From the NCBI GenBank assembly GCA_963700515.1, contig CAVOXY010000033.1, positions 62,001-126,000 on the forward strand: a DNA stretch of 64,000 nt, read 5' to 3'. Each line of letters opens with the position of its first letter. Position 1 is the stretch's first letter. The notes beneath the pieces were generated by a model. The model worked only from the letters and a program-made list of their open reading frames with translations, was not told where the DNA came from and did not search any database. Shown one piece after another: positions 36,680 through 47,719 of the stretch. The DNA is from JAJRVM01 sp963700515 (GTDB lineage Bacteria > Planctomycetota > Planctomycetia > Pirellulales > Pirellulaceae). Made by a program: the position numbers and the translations under genes.

Positions 36680-37968
36680 CTAAGCTCGTAGCTGCGAGCC
36701 GTCGTAGGCGTGTGGCACGCAGTCCACCAGTTGGCCATGCTGCTCTGGGGATCCCGCCAGGGCAACGGGAGCGTATCGGCAAGAGGTTCCCAACAAGTGC
36801 CCGGGAATCTGCTCCGCATCGGATTCCACCAACACGCGCAGCGTCCGCCCCACCAATCGTTGAAAATAGCGGCCACGCAGCTCTCGCTCCAGTTCCGCCA
36901 GTCGTCGAGTTCGGTCCGTTTTCAGGCTCTTGGGCAGCTGACCAGTCATTCCAGCGGCTGGCGTTCCCTGGCGAGCGCTGAAGGGGAAGATGTGGATTTT
37001 GGAGAACTCCACCTCCCGCACCACGCGACACGTGGCCAGGAAATCATCCTCCGTCTCCCCGGGAAAACCAATGATTACATCGGTCGTCAGGGCGGGAAGC
37101 GTCAGGTGCTCGCGTGCCATATTACAGCGATCGACAAACATGCGAGTGGACCAGCGCCGCCGCATCCGGCGGAGGATGGGATCGGATCCGCTCTGCAGAC
37201 AGATGTGCAAGTGGGGACACACTTTGTCCGGAGAATTCGGCCATCGTCAGAATCAGTTCCCGAGTCACCTCGGTCGCTTCAATACTGGACAAGCGGATGC
37301 GGAAATCCCCCTCCAGTTGAGCCAGTTGACGCACCAGGTGCGATAGACGCAGCCACTGGCTCTTCGGTTTCCGCCGGTTCTGCTCCACCCCGTAATGACC
37401 CAAATGCACTCCGGTCAGAACCAGCTCGCGATAACCGTTGGCCAGCAATCTGCGAGCTTCTGCCAGAATCGGCTCCACTGGGCGACTGAGGACGTGGGGA
37501 CGTACCGCGGGAATAATGCAGTAGCTGCAACGCAGCAGACATCCGTCCTGGACTTTCAAGTAGGCGCGATGACGGTTGCCAAACTGGGATATGCCGGACG
37601 GGAATATCGATCACACCGAAGCGTCCCAACAAATCGGGCAGTTCGCGTTTGTCGGTCACCACTTCCGCGACTCCCGGCAGGGCCGCGACCTCCTGTGGAG
37701 CTCGCGTCGCATAGCACCCCATGACAACAATGCGGGCCCCCGGATTGTCGCGGGCCACGCGGCGAATGACCTGCCGGCTCTTGGAATCTCCTTCGTTGGT
37801 CACGGTACACGTATTGACCAGGCACAGATCGGCCATCTCGTCAGCCGCCGCGTCTCGATAGCCGATGCCGATCAAGCCTTGACGCAGGTACTCCGTCTCG
37901 TACTGATTGACTTTGCACCCGAGCGTGACCGTCTTGAGCTTTGGAGCCGTCTTGTGTCTTGGAAACAT
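36680..37968 (-). CDS. mtaB: tRNA t6A37 methylthiotransferase MtaB (two frame breaks)
   Basis: Radical-SAM enzyme adding methylthio to t6A at position 37 of tRNA. N-terminal UPF0004 domain starts KTVTLGCKVNQYETEYLRQ with the three auxiliary-cluster cysteines (C, NTCTVTNEGD, GCYATR). The frame breaks near 37568. Next is the radical-SAM motif CLLRCSYCIIP. A second break near 37233 then gives HLHICLQSGSDPILRRMRR, DVIIGFPGETEDDF and FPFSARQGTPAAGM, with a TRAM domain at the end. The MtaB rather than MiaB call rests on the LGCKVNQYET start. Both breaks look like one inserted base. Confidence 0.9.
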
Positions 37969-38188
37969 AGTGGTCGAATTCGCTTCCCGGCAGTCGCAAA
38001 AATGGAAACCATTCAAGGTCGTTCTTAATCACCCATCAACCCGGTGGCGAAACGGGCGAAGTCCGTGGGGAATTGGCAGAAAGGCTCACCACACCAGGAA
38101 CCTCCGGGTGCGATGGCTGACAGGCACTGTCACATCACCGCGTCAAGCCGTGCAGGACGCACCCGCTCCGCACTGAGAGCGCCGCCCG

Positions 38189-38524
38189 TTAATCAGGCTC
38201 TGGTTCAATCGAAGCCGTCATGGAACCGGCACAACGGGCAATGAGCGAGTCCTTGCCGTAGGCATGAATCTGATCTCGCTTCAGCTCCGCATGCTCTTTG
38301 GTCGTGGTCAAACAAATCGCTTGTCCCCGAATGTCGACTTGCTTGGCAATTTCGTAGCCTCTTTCCATGCTGTGGCCAAACAACTTCCGCATCATGGCAA
38401 TGACATAGTCATACGAGTGATCATCGTCATCCCACAGGATCACGTGATATCGCGGCTGCCGCTTCCGCTTCTGTTGTTCTTTCTCGCGGCGACGACGAAT
38501 CGTTTCCACCAACGGCTCGTCCAT
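38189..38524 (-). CDS. clpS: ATP-dependent Clp protease adaptor ClpS
   Basis: Adaptor that delivers N-end-rule substrates to ClpA/ClpC. Start MDEPLVETIRRRREKE gives 111 residues. The core YHVILWDDDDHSYDYVIAMM, MERGYEIAKQVDIRGQAIC and KEHAELKRDQIHAYG fits the planctomycete ClpS form. The acidic substrate-pocket region DDDDHS is intact. The C-terminus ends in IEPEPD. Stands alone on the minus strand. Confidence 0.85.
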   Translation of the reverse strand: MDEPLVETIRRRREKEQQKRKRQPRYHVILWDDDDHSYDYVIAMMRKLFGHSMERGYEIAKQVDIRGQAICLTTTKEHAELKRDQIHAYGKDSLIARCAGSMTASIEPEPD

Positions 38525-38826
38525 CACCGACGTCTTTACCTGACCGTCCAAAGCCCATTCTCTCCAGCAGCGCACGGATCAGAAATCAGCACGATTAGAA
38601 ATCAGCACCACACACGTGACAGATCCGCACCGCTACGCGCTTACCAGCGCGCAGGCGCCCAACATCCTCCTCAACAGGGAGAAATCGCCGCACCCCCCCA
38701 ATGCGGGTGCCTGTTTTGGATTGCCCCGAATAGTCTGACTCGCGAGACGTTATTATATTGTACTGAATTGGCGATAGAAAAGGCTCTTTTCGAAGATTCA
38801 CTTACATCAGGGGGTGCCTTGGCAAA

Positions 38827-40198
38827 ATGGCGGACTTAGATCGATATCTGGACGAGCATCGCAACCGGTTCGAAGAAGAGCTGTGCGATTTATTGCGGAT
38901 TCCCAGCGTCAGCACGGACGGGTTACATCAGGCGGAAATCCGGCAGGCGGGAGAGTGGGTGGCCAATCAGCTACGAGAAATGCATTTGCAGGCCGAATTG
39001 ATCGACACGATTGGTAATCCCGTCGTGTATGCCGAGTCCCCCCGTCGCTGGCGCTCCGGTGGTGCTGGTGTACGGCCATTATGACGTCCAGCCCCCCGAT
39101 CCGCTCGATGAGTGGCTGACGCCGCCGTTTGAGCCGACGCGGCGGGACGGCAACCTGGTGGCCCGCGGCGCCACCGATGACAAAGGGCAGATGTTGACGC
39201 ACGTCAAGAGCACCGAGGCGTGGATGAAGACGGTGGGCAAACTCCCCTTGCAGTTGAAGTTTGTCATTGAGGGGGAAGAGGAGGTAGGAAGTGAAGGGCT
39301 AGTGGATCTGATCGAGCGCGAGCCACAGCGGTTTGCCTGCGACGTGGCGGTGGTGAGCGATTCATCGCAATTCGGCCCGGGGCAGCCTGCCGTCACGTAC
39401 GGGCTGAAAGGCATCGCATATTTCGAGCTGCGGCTGACCGGATCGAAGCAAGATCTGCACTCGGGCACCTTTGGGGGCGCGGTCACGAATCCCGCCAACT
39501 GGGTCGCGCGGATGATGGCCAGTCTGATCGATGAGGACGGCCGAGTGCAGATTCCCGGGTTCTACGACGAGGTGCTTCCCTTGACGGCTCGTGAACGGGA
39601 GCAATTTGCGTCGCTCCCCTTCGACGACGCGGATTTCATGCGGAAACTGGGTGTCCAGGGTGTCACCGGTGAAGTCGGTTACACCACGCTGGAACGCCGC
39701 TGGGCTCGGCCCACATTCGATATCAACGGCATGTGGGGAGGATATCAAGGAGATGGCGCCAAGACGGTCCTGCCCGCCAAGGCCGGAGTGAAATTCAGTT
39801 TCCGACTCGTTCCCCATCAGGATCCCGCCAAAATCCAACAGGCGCTTCGTGCGAAACTCCAATCGCTCTGCCCCCCGGGGATCACCATGGAATTGACCGA
39901 CCTGCACTCCGCGACCGGGGTCGTCGTACCGCTGGAAAGCCCCTTTATGGATGCGGCGGCGGCGGCAATTGAGCACGGCTTCGGGCGGCCGCCGGTCTTC
40001 ATTCGAGAAGGAGGCTCCATCCCCATCGTGACCGTCTTCCATGAGAAGCTCGGTGTCGACACGTTGCTGCTGGGCTGGGGACAGGACGACGACAATACGC
40101 ACAGCCCCAATGAGAAATTCAGCCTGGATGACTTCCATCGGGGCATCAAAACGAGCGCTCGTTTGTGGGACACTCTGAGCAAAATTCGCAGGGACTAA
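38827..40198 (+). CDS. M20-family metallopeptidase (dipeptidase; frame break near 39040)
   Basis: Zinc/cobalt exopeptidase. Reads MADLDRYLDEHRNRFEEEL, then breaks in a run of six C near 39040, where removing one C gives SPPVAGAPVVLVYGHYDVQP. Metal ligands visible: GHYDVQPPDPLDEW, ARGATDDKGQ, EGEEEVGSEGL and the C-terminal WGQDDDNTHSPNE. The dimerisation domain is intact. The substrate is not known; relatives cleave dipeptides. About 460 residues, normal for the family. Confidence 0.88.
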
Positions 40199-40398
40199 AA
40201 AGCATTTCGTGATCATGGGAACCGTCAGGAATTGAGGAGGGGTGCCACTTTCCTGCCCGTGTTGCAGCGAATCCCCCCCCGCGCCATCATTCTGGTCCCA
40301 GGGGATTGTCGCCAGGATCTCGAAAAGCCCTTGAGGACGGATCGCACACAACACCATTCCTCGCCATAAGCAGGCGCTATAAGTAGGCTGACAACGTC

Positions 40399-41685
40399 AT
40401 GCTGGATCGTAAGTTCATCGTCGAACATGCCGACGAAGTCCGACAGAATTGCGCTTATCGTGGAGTCCATGCCGATGTCGATCGGTTGGTCGAGTTGGAA
40501 CTGCTGCGACGCGACAAACAAAAAGAAGTCGAGGACCTGAATCGCCGCGCAAACGAGGTGTCCAAGTCCATTGGCCAGGCCAAAGACCCGGAAATGCGTG
40601 AGGCTCGCAAGGAAGAGGGACGCCGCCTGCGCGAACAGAAAGAACAGGTGCAAACCGAGGTCGACCGACTCGATTCGGAAGTCGGGCAGGTCCAGGCGGG
40701 CATCCCGAACATGTCGCACCCGGATGCGCCCGTGGGAGCGGATGACACATCCAATCTGGAACTGCGACGCGGCAAGCAGGATCCTCGCAAGTTCGACTTC
40801 CCGGTGCTCGATCACGTTGAGTTGGGCGAACGCCTCGATTTGATCGATTTCGAAGGGGGAGCGAAGATCGCGGGACACGGTTTCTACTTCCTCCGCAACG
40901 AAGCCGTGCTACTGGAATTGGCCCTGCAGCAGTTCGCCACGCGGCTGCTGATCGCCGAAGGGTTCACGCCGGTCATCACACCCGATTTGGCCTACACCGA
41001 AATCCTGCAGGGAACCGGTTATATCCCGCGCGGTCCGGAGACGCAGATCTACAGTATCGAGAATACAAATCTCAATTTGGTCGCCACGGCCGAAATCACC
41101 CTGGGCGGTTTGATGGCAGGTGAGATCATCGATGCAGAACGACTCCCCATCAAGCTGTGTGGAATCAGCCACTGCTTCCGGACCGAGGCGGGAGCAGCCG
41201 GTCGGGCGTCGCGGGGGCTCTATCGCGTGCACCAGTTCACCAAGGTCGAAATGTTCGCCTTCACGCTGCCCGACCAGAGCGATGCCATGCTGGACCATAT
41301 CTGCGACCTGGAATGTCGCCTGTTTGATGAACTGGCCATCCCGTACCGTGTGGTCGATACCGCCACCGGAGACCTGGGGGGCCCGGCCTATCGCAAGTTC
41401 GACTTGGAAGCGTGGATGCCTGGCCGGGGCGAGGGAGGTGAGTGGGGAGAAGTCACCAGTACCTCCAACTGTACCGACTACCAGGCTCGCCGGTTGAATA
41501 TTCGCTACAAACACCGAGCTCAAAAAGGGACGCAACTGGTCCACACGCTCAACGGCACCGCCATCGCCATCAGCCGGGCCTTGGTGGCCATCCTGGAGAA
41601 CTACCAGCAGGCCGATGGCTCGGTGACGATTCCCCAGGTCCTCCAGCCATGGGTCGGTACGGATCGGATTGTGGCCAAGGCGTAG
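40399..41685 (+). CDS. serS: seryl-tRNA synthetase
   Basis: Charges tRNA(Ser). 428 residues, intact. Starts MLDRKFIVEHADEVRQNC. N-terminal coiled-coil arm (about 30-105) binds the tRNA. The catalytic core has GISHCFRTEAGAAGRASRG (motif 2), TGDLGGPAYRKFDLEAWMPG and LNGTAIAISRALVAILENY (motif 3). Convergent with glmM. Confidence 0.95.
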   Translation: MLDRKFIVEHADEVRQNCAYRGVHADVDRLVELELLRRDKQKEVEDLNRRANEVSKSIGQAKDPEMREARKEEGRRLREQKEQVQTEVDRLDSEVGQVQAGIPNMSHPDAPVGADDTSNLELRRGKQDPRKFDFPVLDHVELGERLDLIDFEGGAKIAGHGFYFLRNEAVLLELALQQFATRLLIAEGFTPVITPDLAYTEILQGTGYIPRGPETQIYSIENTNLNLVATAEITLGGLMAGEIIDAERLPIKLCGISHCFRTEAGAAGRASRGLYRVHQFTKVEMFAFTLPDQSDAMLDHICDLECRLFDELAIPYRVVDTATGDLGGPAYRKFDLEAWMPGRGEGGEWGEVTSTSNCTDYQARRLNIRYKHRAQKGTQLVHTLNGTAIAISRALVAILENYQQADGSVTIPQVLQPWVGTDRIVAKA

Positions 41686-41829
41686 GAATTGGAGGGGCCA
41701 TGGGCCCAACCCGTTGGCGAACATCAGCGAAATCGGCTGGGGCCACGCTCGCCGAGAGCCAGTGTGGAAAGCGTTTGCCAGCATTCGCCCGCGCGTCTGG
41801 CGACCGCAGCCACAACTGCAATACCGAAG

Positions 41830-43191
41830 TCATTCATCTCGCGTTGCTTCGACGGATGCGATGACACTCGCCGCTTCGTCGCAGAGTGACTGAGATTCGA
41901 CGGCACTGGCCGTCTCGGCCACAATGCGCACAATCGGTTCCGTGTTGCTGGCGCGAATCAGCAGCCATTTACCCGGCCAGTCAAGACGCAGTCCATCCAG
42001 GCGATCACTCTGGGCATCGGTGAAGTGTTTTTCGAGGGCAGCGAGGGCGACGGGAATCGACTCCCGGGCAACCTGCTGCTTGGTCTTGCAGATCGCGTAG
42101 CGTGGCAGCTCGCTCGCCAGCCGACTGATCGTCATATCTCGAGCGGCCATGGCGTGCAGGACCCAGGCCATCCCCACAAAACTGTCGCGGATGTAGCCGA
42201 CCTGCGGATCAATCGGTCCTCCATTTCCTTCGCCTCCGAAGATCGCCTGCTGCTGTTTCATCGTGTGCACCACGTTGGCTTCGCCCACCGGTGCGCGAAA
42301 GAAGGGTACACCATATTTCTTCGCCAGGTCTTCCGACATGCGACTGGTGGAGCAATTGGTCACCACCGGGCCCGATCGCTCGCGCAGGACCTGCTCCAGG
42401 CAGATCGGCCACCGTGTACTCCTCGCCAATGTAGCGTCCCTGCTCGTCGATGAGTGCCAACCGATCGGCGTCCGGATCCTGGCAGAATCCGACCTCCGCG
42501 CCGGCGGCCACGACTTTGTCGCAGACACTGGCCAGATTCTCCGCGGTCGGCTCGGGAGGATGTGCGAAATCGCCATCCGGCTCGCCCCCGAGGATCGTCA
42601 CCTGGCACCCCAGTTCACGCAGGATGTGTCTTCCCATGCGGCTGCCGGCGCCATGGTTCGAATCCAGCAGCACACGAAAGCCACGCTGGCGAATGGCCGC
42701 CACGTCGACGGTGCGCAAAACCATCTCGGCGTGTCGACTCAGCGTATCTTCGAGCAATTGGGCCTGGCCGATGTGCTGATAAGTGACCCAACTGATTTCT
42801 CCTTGATGGAATCGCTCGACCACCTGTTCCCCTTCCGCGGCTGACAGCACTTGACCAGTCTGGGAGAAGAGTTTGATGCCGTTGTATTCGGGCGGATTGT
42901 GGCTGGCAGAAACCTGGATCGCCCCGGCGGCCTCGTGATGTCGGACCAGCACGCCGACCGTGGGCGTCGCCGCCACGTCGGCATCCAACACCGATCTGCC
43001 GACAGCCAGTAAGGCACCGCGAATGGCATCGGTCAGCATGCGCCCGTGCTGCGACCGTCCCGCGCCAACACCAGCGGCCCGGCCGGCTGACCCGCCGCGT
43101 ACGCACACGCAAACCTGGCGGCTAACTCGGGTGTCAGATTCTCGCCAATCACACCCCGCAGGCCCGACACGCTGATGATCAGTTCCGCCAC
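41830..43191 (-). CDS. glmM: phosphoglucosamine/phosphomannomutase (two frame breaks)
   Basis: Alpha-D-phosphohexomutase. A GTG at 43191 with GAGGAG 8 bases upstream reads MAELIISVSGLRGVIGENLT. It breaks near 43055, where one more G gives GRMLTDAIRGALLAVG. The active loop is ASHNPPEYNGIKLF, the metal loop is DPDADRLALID, and after a second break near 42404 the rest is GPVVTNCSTSRM, GGEGNGGPIDPQVGYIRD and RASNTEPIVRIVAE. The GGEGNGG sugar loop favours GlmM/PMM. Divergent from the second mutase with about 240 bases between. Function by family; substrate not certain. Confidence 0.85.
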
Positions 43192-43430
43192 GATTCGTTC
43201 TCCTCAAGATCGTATATCGCTACTTTGGGAAACCCAACTATAGCATCTTCTGGCCGAGGCACGCAGTCTGCAGCAGGTACCCAGCTGCCTGGCACCCGGC
43301 CACGGAACTTCACTCCACCCTCCGCTCGCGTCAAGGCCCGGTTGATCGCTTGGTTGCTGCGGTTCTACAATCCGAGCGGCGGGATGTTCACGCGATCGGT
43401 GATGCACGGTGGGACAATGAGGTTCATGAC

Positions 43431-45243
43431 ATGGATCTGCAACAGGCCTTGGCCCAACTCGATACGGCTCGGCAGGCTCAACAACTGTCAGAGGGAGCGG
43501 TGGAGAACCTGCGCAAGTGGTTGACCGAGCCTCAATATGGTCTCTATGTGCCACACATCCTGGAACATATGGCGGATGGAAAATGGCAGCAACTGGACGA
43601 CGTCTTCTGGACCGTGATTCCCTTCGGCACGGGCGGTCGCCGCGGACGAATGTACCCGATCGGCTCGAACGCCATTAACGACCGCACGATCGGCGAGAGC
43701 GCTCAGGGATTGGCCGATTATGTCCGACAACAGGCGGGGGACAATGCGTCTCTGTCTTGTGCCATCGCTTACGATACTCGTCATCGCTCGAGACATTTTG
43801 CCGAGCTGTGTGCCGGCGTCATGGTCGCAGCGGGATTTCAGGTCTATTTTCTGGATGGGTATCGCAGCACGCCCGAGTTGTCGTTTCTGGTGCGGTATCA
43901 ACACTGCTCCTGCGGCATCATGGTCACCGCCAGCCACAATCCGCCGAGCGACAACGCGGTGAAGGTCTACTGGTCCACCGGCGGGCAGGTGCTGCCGCCG
44001 CACGATAAGGCGATTATTGACCGCGTGATGAATGTGGTGGAGATCGGTCAAGCCGATTTCCAGGCCGCCGTCGCTCAGGGCCACATCGTCCTCTGCAGCG
44101 AGGAGGTCGACAATGCTTTCTTCGAGCAACTGAAGCAGCAGAGTTTTGGCGGCCCCCGGAATGTGAAAATCATCTACTCTCCACTGCACGGCGTGGGGGC
44201 CTCGGCCGTCTGCCCGATTCTGAAAATGGTCGGCTTCCAGGATGTCGAACTGTATCCGCCACACGCCGAGCCCAGCGGTGACTTTCCCAATGTACCGGGC
44301 CACGTCTCGAATCCCGAGAACCCGCGCGTCTTCGATGCGATCATCGAGCATGCCAGACGGACCGGCGCGGACTTGATTCTGGCCACCGATCCCGACTGCG
44401 ATCGGATGGGCTGCGCCGCCCCACTGACTCTCCAGCCCGATTCCGCCTGGGCAACCTTGACGGGAAATCAACTGGGTGCTCTCCTGACCGACTATGTCCT
44501 GGAGCAACGCCGGGCCGCGGGCACCCTGACCAGCGAACACTACCTGGTCAAGACGCTGGTCACAACCGAACTGATCCGTCGCATCGGCGACAGCTATGGC
44601 GTGCGGACCTGCGGCGATCTGCTGGTCGGCTTCAAGTGGATTGGCGGGTGATCTGGACCAGCAGAACCCGGACCTGTTCCTGGTCGGAAGTGAAGAGTCA
44701 CATGGCTACCTGGTCGGACAGTATGCTCGCGACAAAGATGCTGCCGTGGCCTGCCTCCTGATGTCGGAACTGGCAGCCCGGCTCAAGGCGGAAGGCAAAT
44801 CGGTCCACGAGAAAGCTGGACGATCTCTACTGGCAGCACGGCCTGCACATGGAACGGCTCATCACGCTGCAGATGGAAGGTTCCGAGGGGATGGCGAAAA
44901 TGCAGCAGCTGATGAGTCGTTTTCGTAGTCATCCGCCTGAGCAAATGGGCGGACTCCCGGTGACGTCGCCTGCGCGACTACCTGAATCAAGTCATCGCGA
45001 CCAAAAAATGGCCCCGAGCAGCCGCTCGACGGACCGCGCGGCGACATGGTGATCCTGGACATCGGTGTGGCGGGCAACTCGATTGCCGTCCGTCCATCAG
45101 GCACCGAGCCCAAAGCCAAATTCTACTTGCTTGGATTCACACCCGCCGAGCAACTGGCTGATCTGGATGAGGCAAAGGCGGCGATGTGCCAGCAGCTCGA
45201 CCGCTTGGAAAAAGACATACGCGCCTTCTGCGAGTCGGTGTAG
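43431..45243 (+). CDS. phosphoglucomutase/phosphomannomutase (several frame breaks)
   Basis: Start MDLQQALAQLDTARQAQQ. Signature loops: VTASHNPPSDNAVKVY (phosphoserine), ATDPDCDRMGCA (metal), GSEESHGYLVG (sugar) and RPSGTEPKAKFYLLG (phosphate). Breaks near 44648, 44815, 44960 and 45030 interrupt the frame; removing one base at the GGG near 44648 joins GFKWIGG to DLDQQNPDLFLVG. The extended N-terminus and EESHG sugar loop resemble PgcA-type phosphoglucomutases. Taken together one ~600-residue protein. Convergent neighbours none; it is followed by uvrC. Confidence 0.85.
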
Positions 45244-45512
45244 ACGAGGCGAGCTGCCGCCGAGGCAGCTGGAAGAAGTCCGGTCGAGGTCGATAGCAGC
45301 GCGACAAATTACCGCCTTGGATTTGTGGCCGTGATGTGTGCAGTACCTGGCTTCAACACTGGCAGTGCCACCCTGGACTGACAGAGCTGACACCCTTCGC
45401 CGGCGACGGCAATCGCGTACAATAGCATGGTTACGGCCCAAGGCTGATCGCGGTCGCAAACATGCTGGCAGCGGGCAACCTGTGCCGGCAACGGCCCGGA
45501 CAGTGTTGAGAC

Positions 45513-45519
45513 GGGGAGG
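45513..45519 (+). promoter_or_regulatory. ribosome binding site deciding the uvrC GTG start
   Basis: GGGGAGG, 8 bases before the GTG at 45528, supporting GTG as the start codon. Confidence 0.55.
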
Positions 45520-45527
45520 CAGAATTA

Positions 45528-46925
45528 GTGTCGGACCAGGAGGAACAGGATCGACGTGGGGATGAACCCGAGCAGCCCGCTCCGCACGACTTGTCGTTTG
45601 GCCAACAGCAGGCTCTCGCTCGCGTACGTCAGTTTCCCCGCACGCCGGGAGTCTATTTGTTCAAGGACGCGGCCGGGATTGTCATCTACGTCGGTAAGGC
45701 GACCAATTTGCGGTCGCGAGCCGGTAGTTATTTCTTGAAAGCCGCCGCGGAGGAATCCCGCACGAGCCCCTGGATCGGCGAGATCTGCGATGCGGACTTC
45801 ATCGAATGCGACAGCGAGGTCGATGCACTGCTGGTCGAATCGCGACTGATCAAGGACATTCAGCCCAAGAACAACAAGGAACAGAAGGACGACCGGACCT
45901 TTCCCTACCTGATGATTTCGACTCGAGAGGATTTTCCGCGTGTGGAAGTCACGCGTGAGCCGAAAGATCGAGGTGTCAAGCTGTACGGCCCCTTCACCAG
46001 TGCCGGCTCGTTGCGGGGAGCGGTCCAGGTACTGCAACGGATCTTCAAGTTTCGCACCTGCAGCTTGGATATCGAGGAAGGTGACGAACGCTGGAAATGG
46101 TTCCGGCCTTGCCTGCTGGCCAGCATCAACCAGTGCACGGCTCCGTGTAATCTGCGCATCGGCAAACAGGAATACCGCCACGGTATTCGCCGTCTGCAGA
46201 TGTTCATGGAGGGCCAAAAGACCTCCCTGCTGCAGCAGATGCGTGAAGAAATGTCGATCGCGTCCAAGGAGTTGCAGTTTGAACGGGCGGCACGCCTGCG
46301 CGATGAAATCCAGATGCTCGAAACGCTTGATCAGCGTGGCGAGTTGGATACACACGAACAGCCGGAAGTCTTCTTCATCGACCCGAAAAAGGGACTCGCC
46401 GGACTGCGCAAGGTCCTCAAACTGGACCACACACCGCGGACGATCGAAGGGATCGACATTGCACACTTGCAGGGCAGCCAGACGGTGGCCAGCCTGGTAC
46501 AGTTTCTCGACGGACTACCATTCAAACCGGGATACCGCCGCTACAAAATCCAGGCCGTCGACGGAATTGACGATTTCCGGAGCATTCACGAAGTCGTGGC
46601 GCGGCGCTATCGCCGTCTCTACGACGAGTCGGAGATGTTTCCGGATGTGATCCTGATCGACGGCGGCAAAGGGCAACTGCAGGCCGCCGTCGCGGCGTTT
46701 CGCGAGCAATCGATCGAACCTCCCACGCTGCTGTCGTTGGCCAAACGCAACGAAGAGATCTTTCTGCCCGGCTCGCCCGAGCCGCTACGGCTCAGTCGCC
46801 ACGCCTTCGCCCTGCGACTGCTCCAATACGTTCGCGACGAAGCACATCGTTTCGCCCAGCACTACCACCACATGTTGCGAAAGAAATCCACGCTCGGACA
46901 GATTCGCAAGAGAAAAGAGGAGTAG
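45528..46925 (+). CDS. uvrC: UvrC-type excinuclease subunit lacking the C-terminal HhH domain
   Basis: Nicks DNA 3' and 5' of the lesion in nucleotide excision repair. 465 residues. GIY-YIG nuclease domain (VYLFKDAAGIVIYVGKATNL), linker, UVR motif (SKELQFERAARLRDEIQMLE), then the second, RNase H-like nuclease (GIDIAHLQGSQTVASLV, DVILIDGGKGQLQAAV, RDEAHRFAQHYHHMLRKK). It stops right after this where most UvrCs (~600 residues) continue into a helix-hairpin-helix pair. No frame evidence suggests a lost tail. Intact. Confidence 0.88.
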   Translation: MSDQEEQDRRGDEPEQPAPHDLSFGQQQALARVRQFPRTPGVYLFKDAAGIVIYVGKATNLRSRAGSYFLKAAAEESRTSPWIGEICDADFIECDSEVDALLVESRLIKDIQPKNNKEQKDDRTFPYLMISTREDFPRVEVTREPKDRGVKLYGPFTSAGSLRGAVQVLQRIFKFRTCSLDIEEGDERWKWFRPCLLASINQCTAPCNLRIGKQEYRHGIRRLQMFMEGQKTSLLQQMREEMSIASKELQFERAARLRDEIQMLETLDQRGELDTHEQPEVFFIDPKKGLAGLRKVLKLDHTPRTIEGIDIAHLQGSQTVASLVQFLDGLPFKPGYRRYKIQAVDGIDDFRSIHEVVARRYRRLYDESEMFPDVILIDGGKGQLQAAVAAFREQSIEPPTLLSLAKRNEEIFLPGSPEPLRLSRHAFALRLLQYVRDEAHRFAQHYHHMLRKKSTLGQIRKRKEE

Positions 46926-47255
46926 TGCTGGCTGCCAGCAGTCCGTGGCGATTTTCACTGCCAATCTACGCTGTCGATGGCCCGTTTGCTGGCAAGTATC
47001 TTCCGGAAGGCGCGCGTTGTCGCATGATTCCTGACCAGGATCACTAGTTCGGCAAGAACAGTTTTTAGCACTGCGTTCTCGTAATGTCTCTCGAATGGGA
47101 CCTCGCCGAATTGCCGGCGGTCGTCTTCACCGGCCCAGCGGCCAGCTACGACCATCGAAGACAGCCTTGAGCCGGCCCCGCGCCAGTGGGGGAACGACTG
47201 GTCAGCTACATGCCACACCAAAATCCCCCGTCGGTCGAGCCCAAGACCTCGCGCC
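46926..47255. other. gap downstream of uvrC
   Basis: A minus-strand reading at 46955-47110 (ERHYENAVLKTVLAELVILV, then RNHATTRAFRKILASKRAID) looks like a protein fragment without a good start or a recognisable family. Otherwise nothing; the dispersed repeat follows. Confidence 0.25.
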
Positions 47256-47460
47256 ACACCGCCGCGCTGGCCGACCGAAATCAATCGCGGCCTGCCTCGA
47301 GCGCGAGCACGGGGCACGATGCCAGACGCGACTCTGCTGCGGCCTCGACAAAACGCCGGCGCGATGGCTACTTCTCTCCGCGGCCGCTCGCGGCGTTGGT
47401 CCGGTCGGTTGTAGCAGACCAGTTGTGGTCCCCCTGGGATAAACCCAGGGGAAACCGGAC
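47256..47460 (+). repeat. dispersed ~205-bp repeat, copy 2
   Basis: Direct match, in opposite orientation, to 8127-8330. Its last part is the first unit of the 68-bp tandem array. Confidence 0.75.
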
Positions 47461-47714
47461 GACGTGTGTCGGCTTGCGGTAGCGGACCAGTTATGGTCCC
47501 CCTGGGATAAACCCAGGGGAAACCGGACGACGGGTGTCGGCTTGCGGTAGCGGACCAGTTGTGGTCCCCCTGGGATAAACCCAGGGGAAACCGGACGACG
47601 GGTGTCGGCTTGCGGGGTAGCGGACCAGTTGTGGTCCCCCTGGGATAAACCCAGGGGAAACCGGACGACGGGTGTCGGCTTGCGGTAGCGGACCAGTTGT
47701 GGTCCCTCTGGGAT
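47411..47714 (+). repeat. 68-bp tandem repeat, four full units and one partial
   Basis: Units start at 47411, 47479, 47547 and 47617 (68, 68, 70 and 68 bases) with a partial fifth at 47685. Each begins GTAGCrGACCAGTTrTGGTC and contains CCCCTGGG-ATAAA-CCCAGGGG, a perfect 8-bp hairpin, then AAACCGGACGACG. Differences between units are only a few bases, so the expansion is recent. The last unit runs to the stop of the HD hydrolase. Confidence 0.9.
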
Positions 47715-47719
47715 TTGTC

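Noticed and set aside
46955..47317. A small gene on the minus strand after uvrC
   Set aside because: The C-terminal part looks protein-like, but the start lies inside the dispersed repeat and no family is recognised.
47411..47714. CRISPR array
   Set aside because: The 68-bp units are contiguous without unique spacers and no cas genes are nearby, so it is a tandem repeat.
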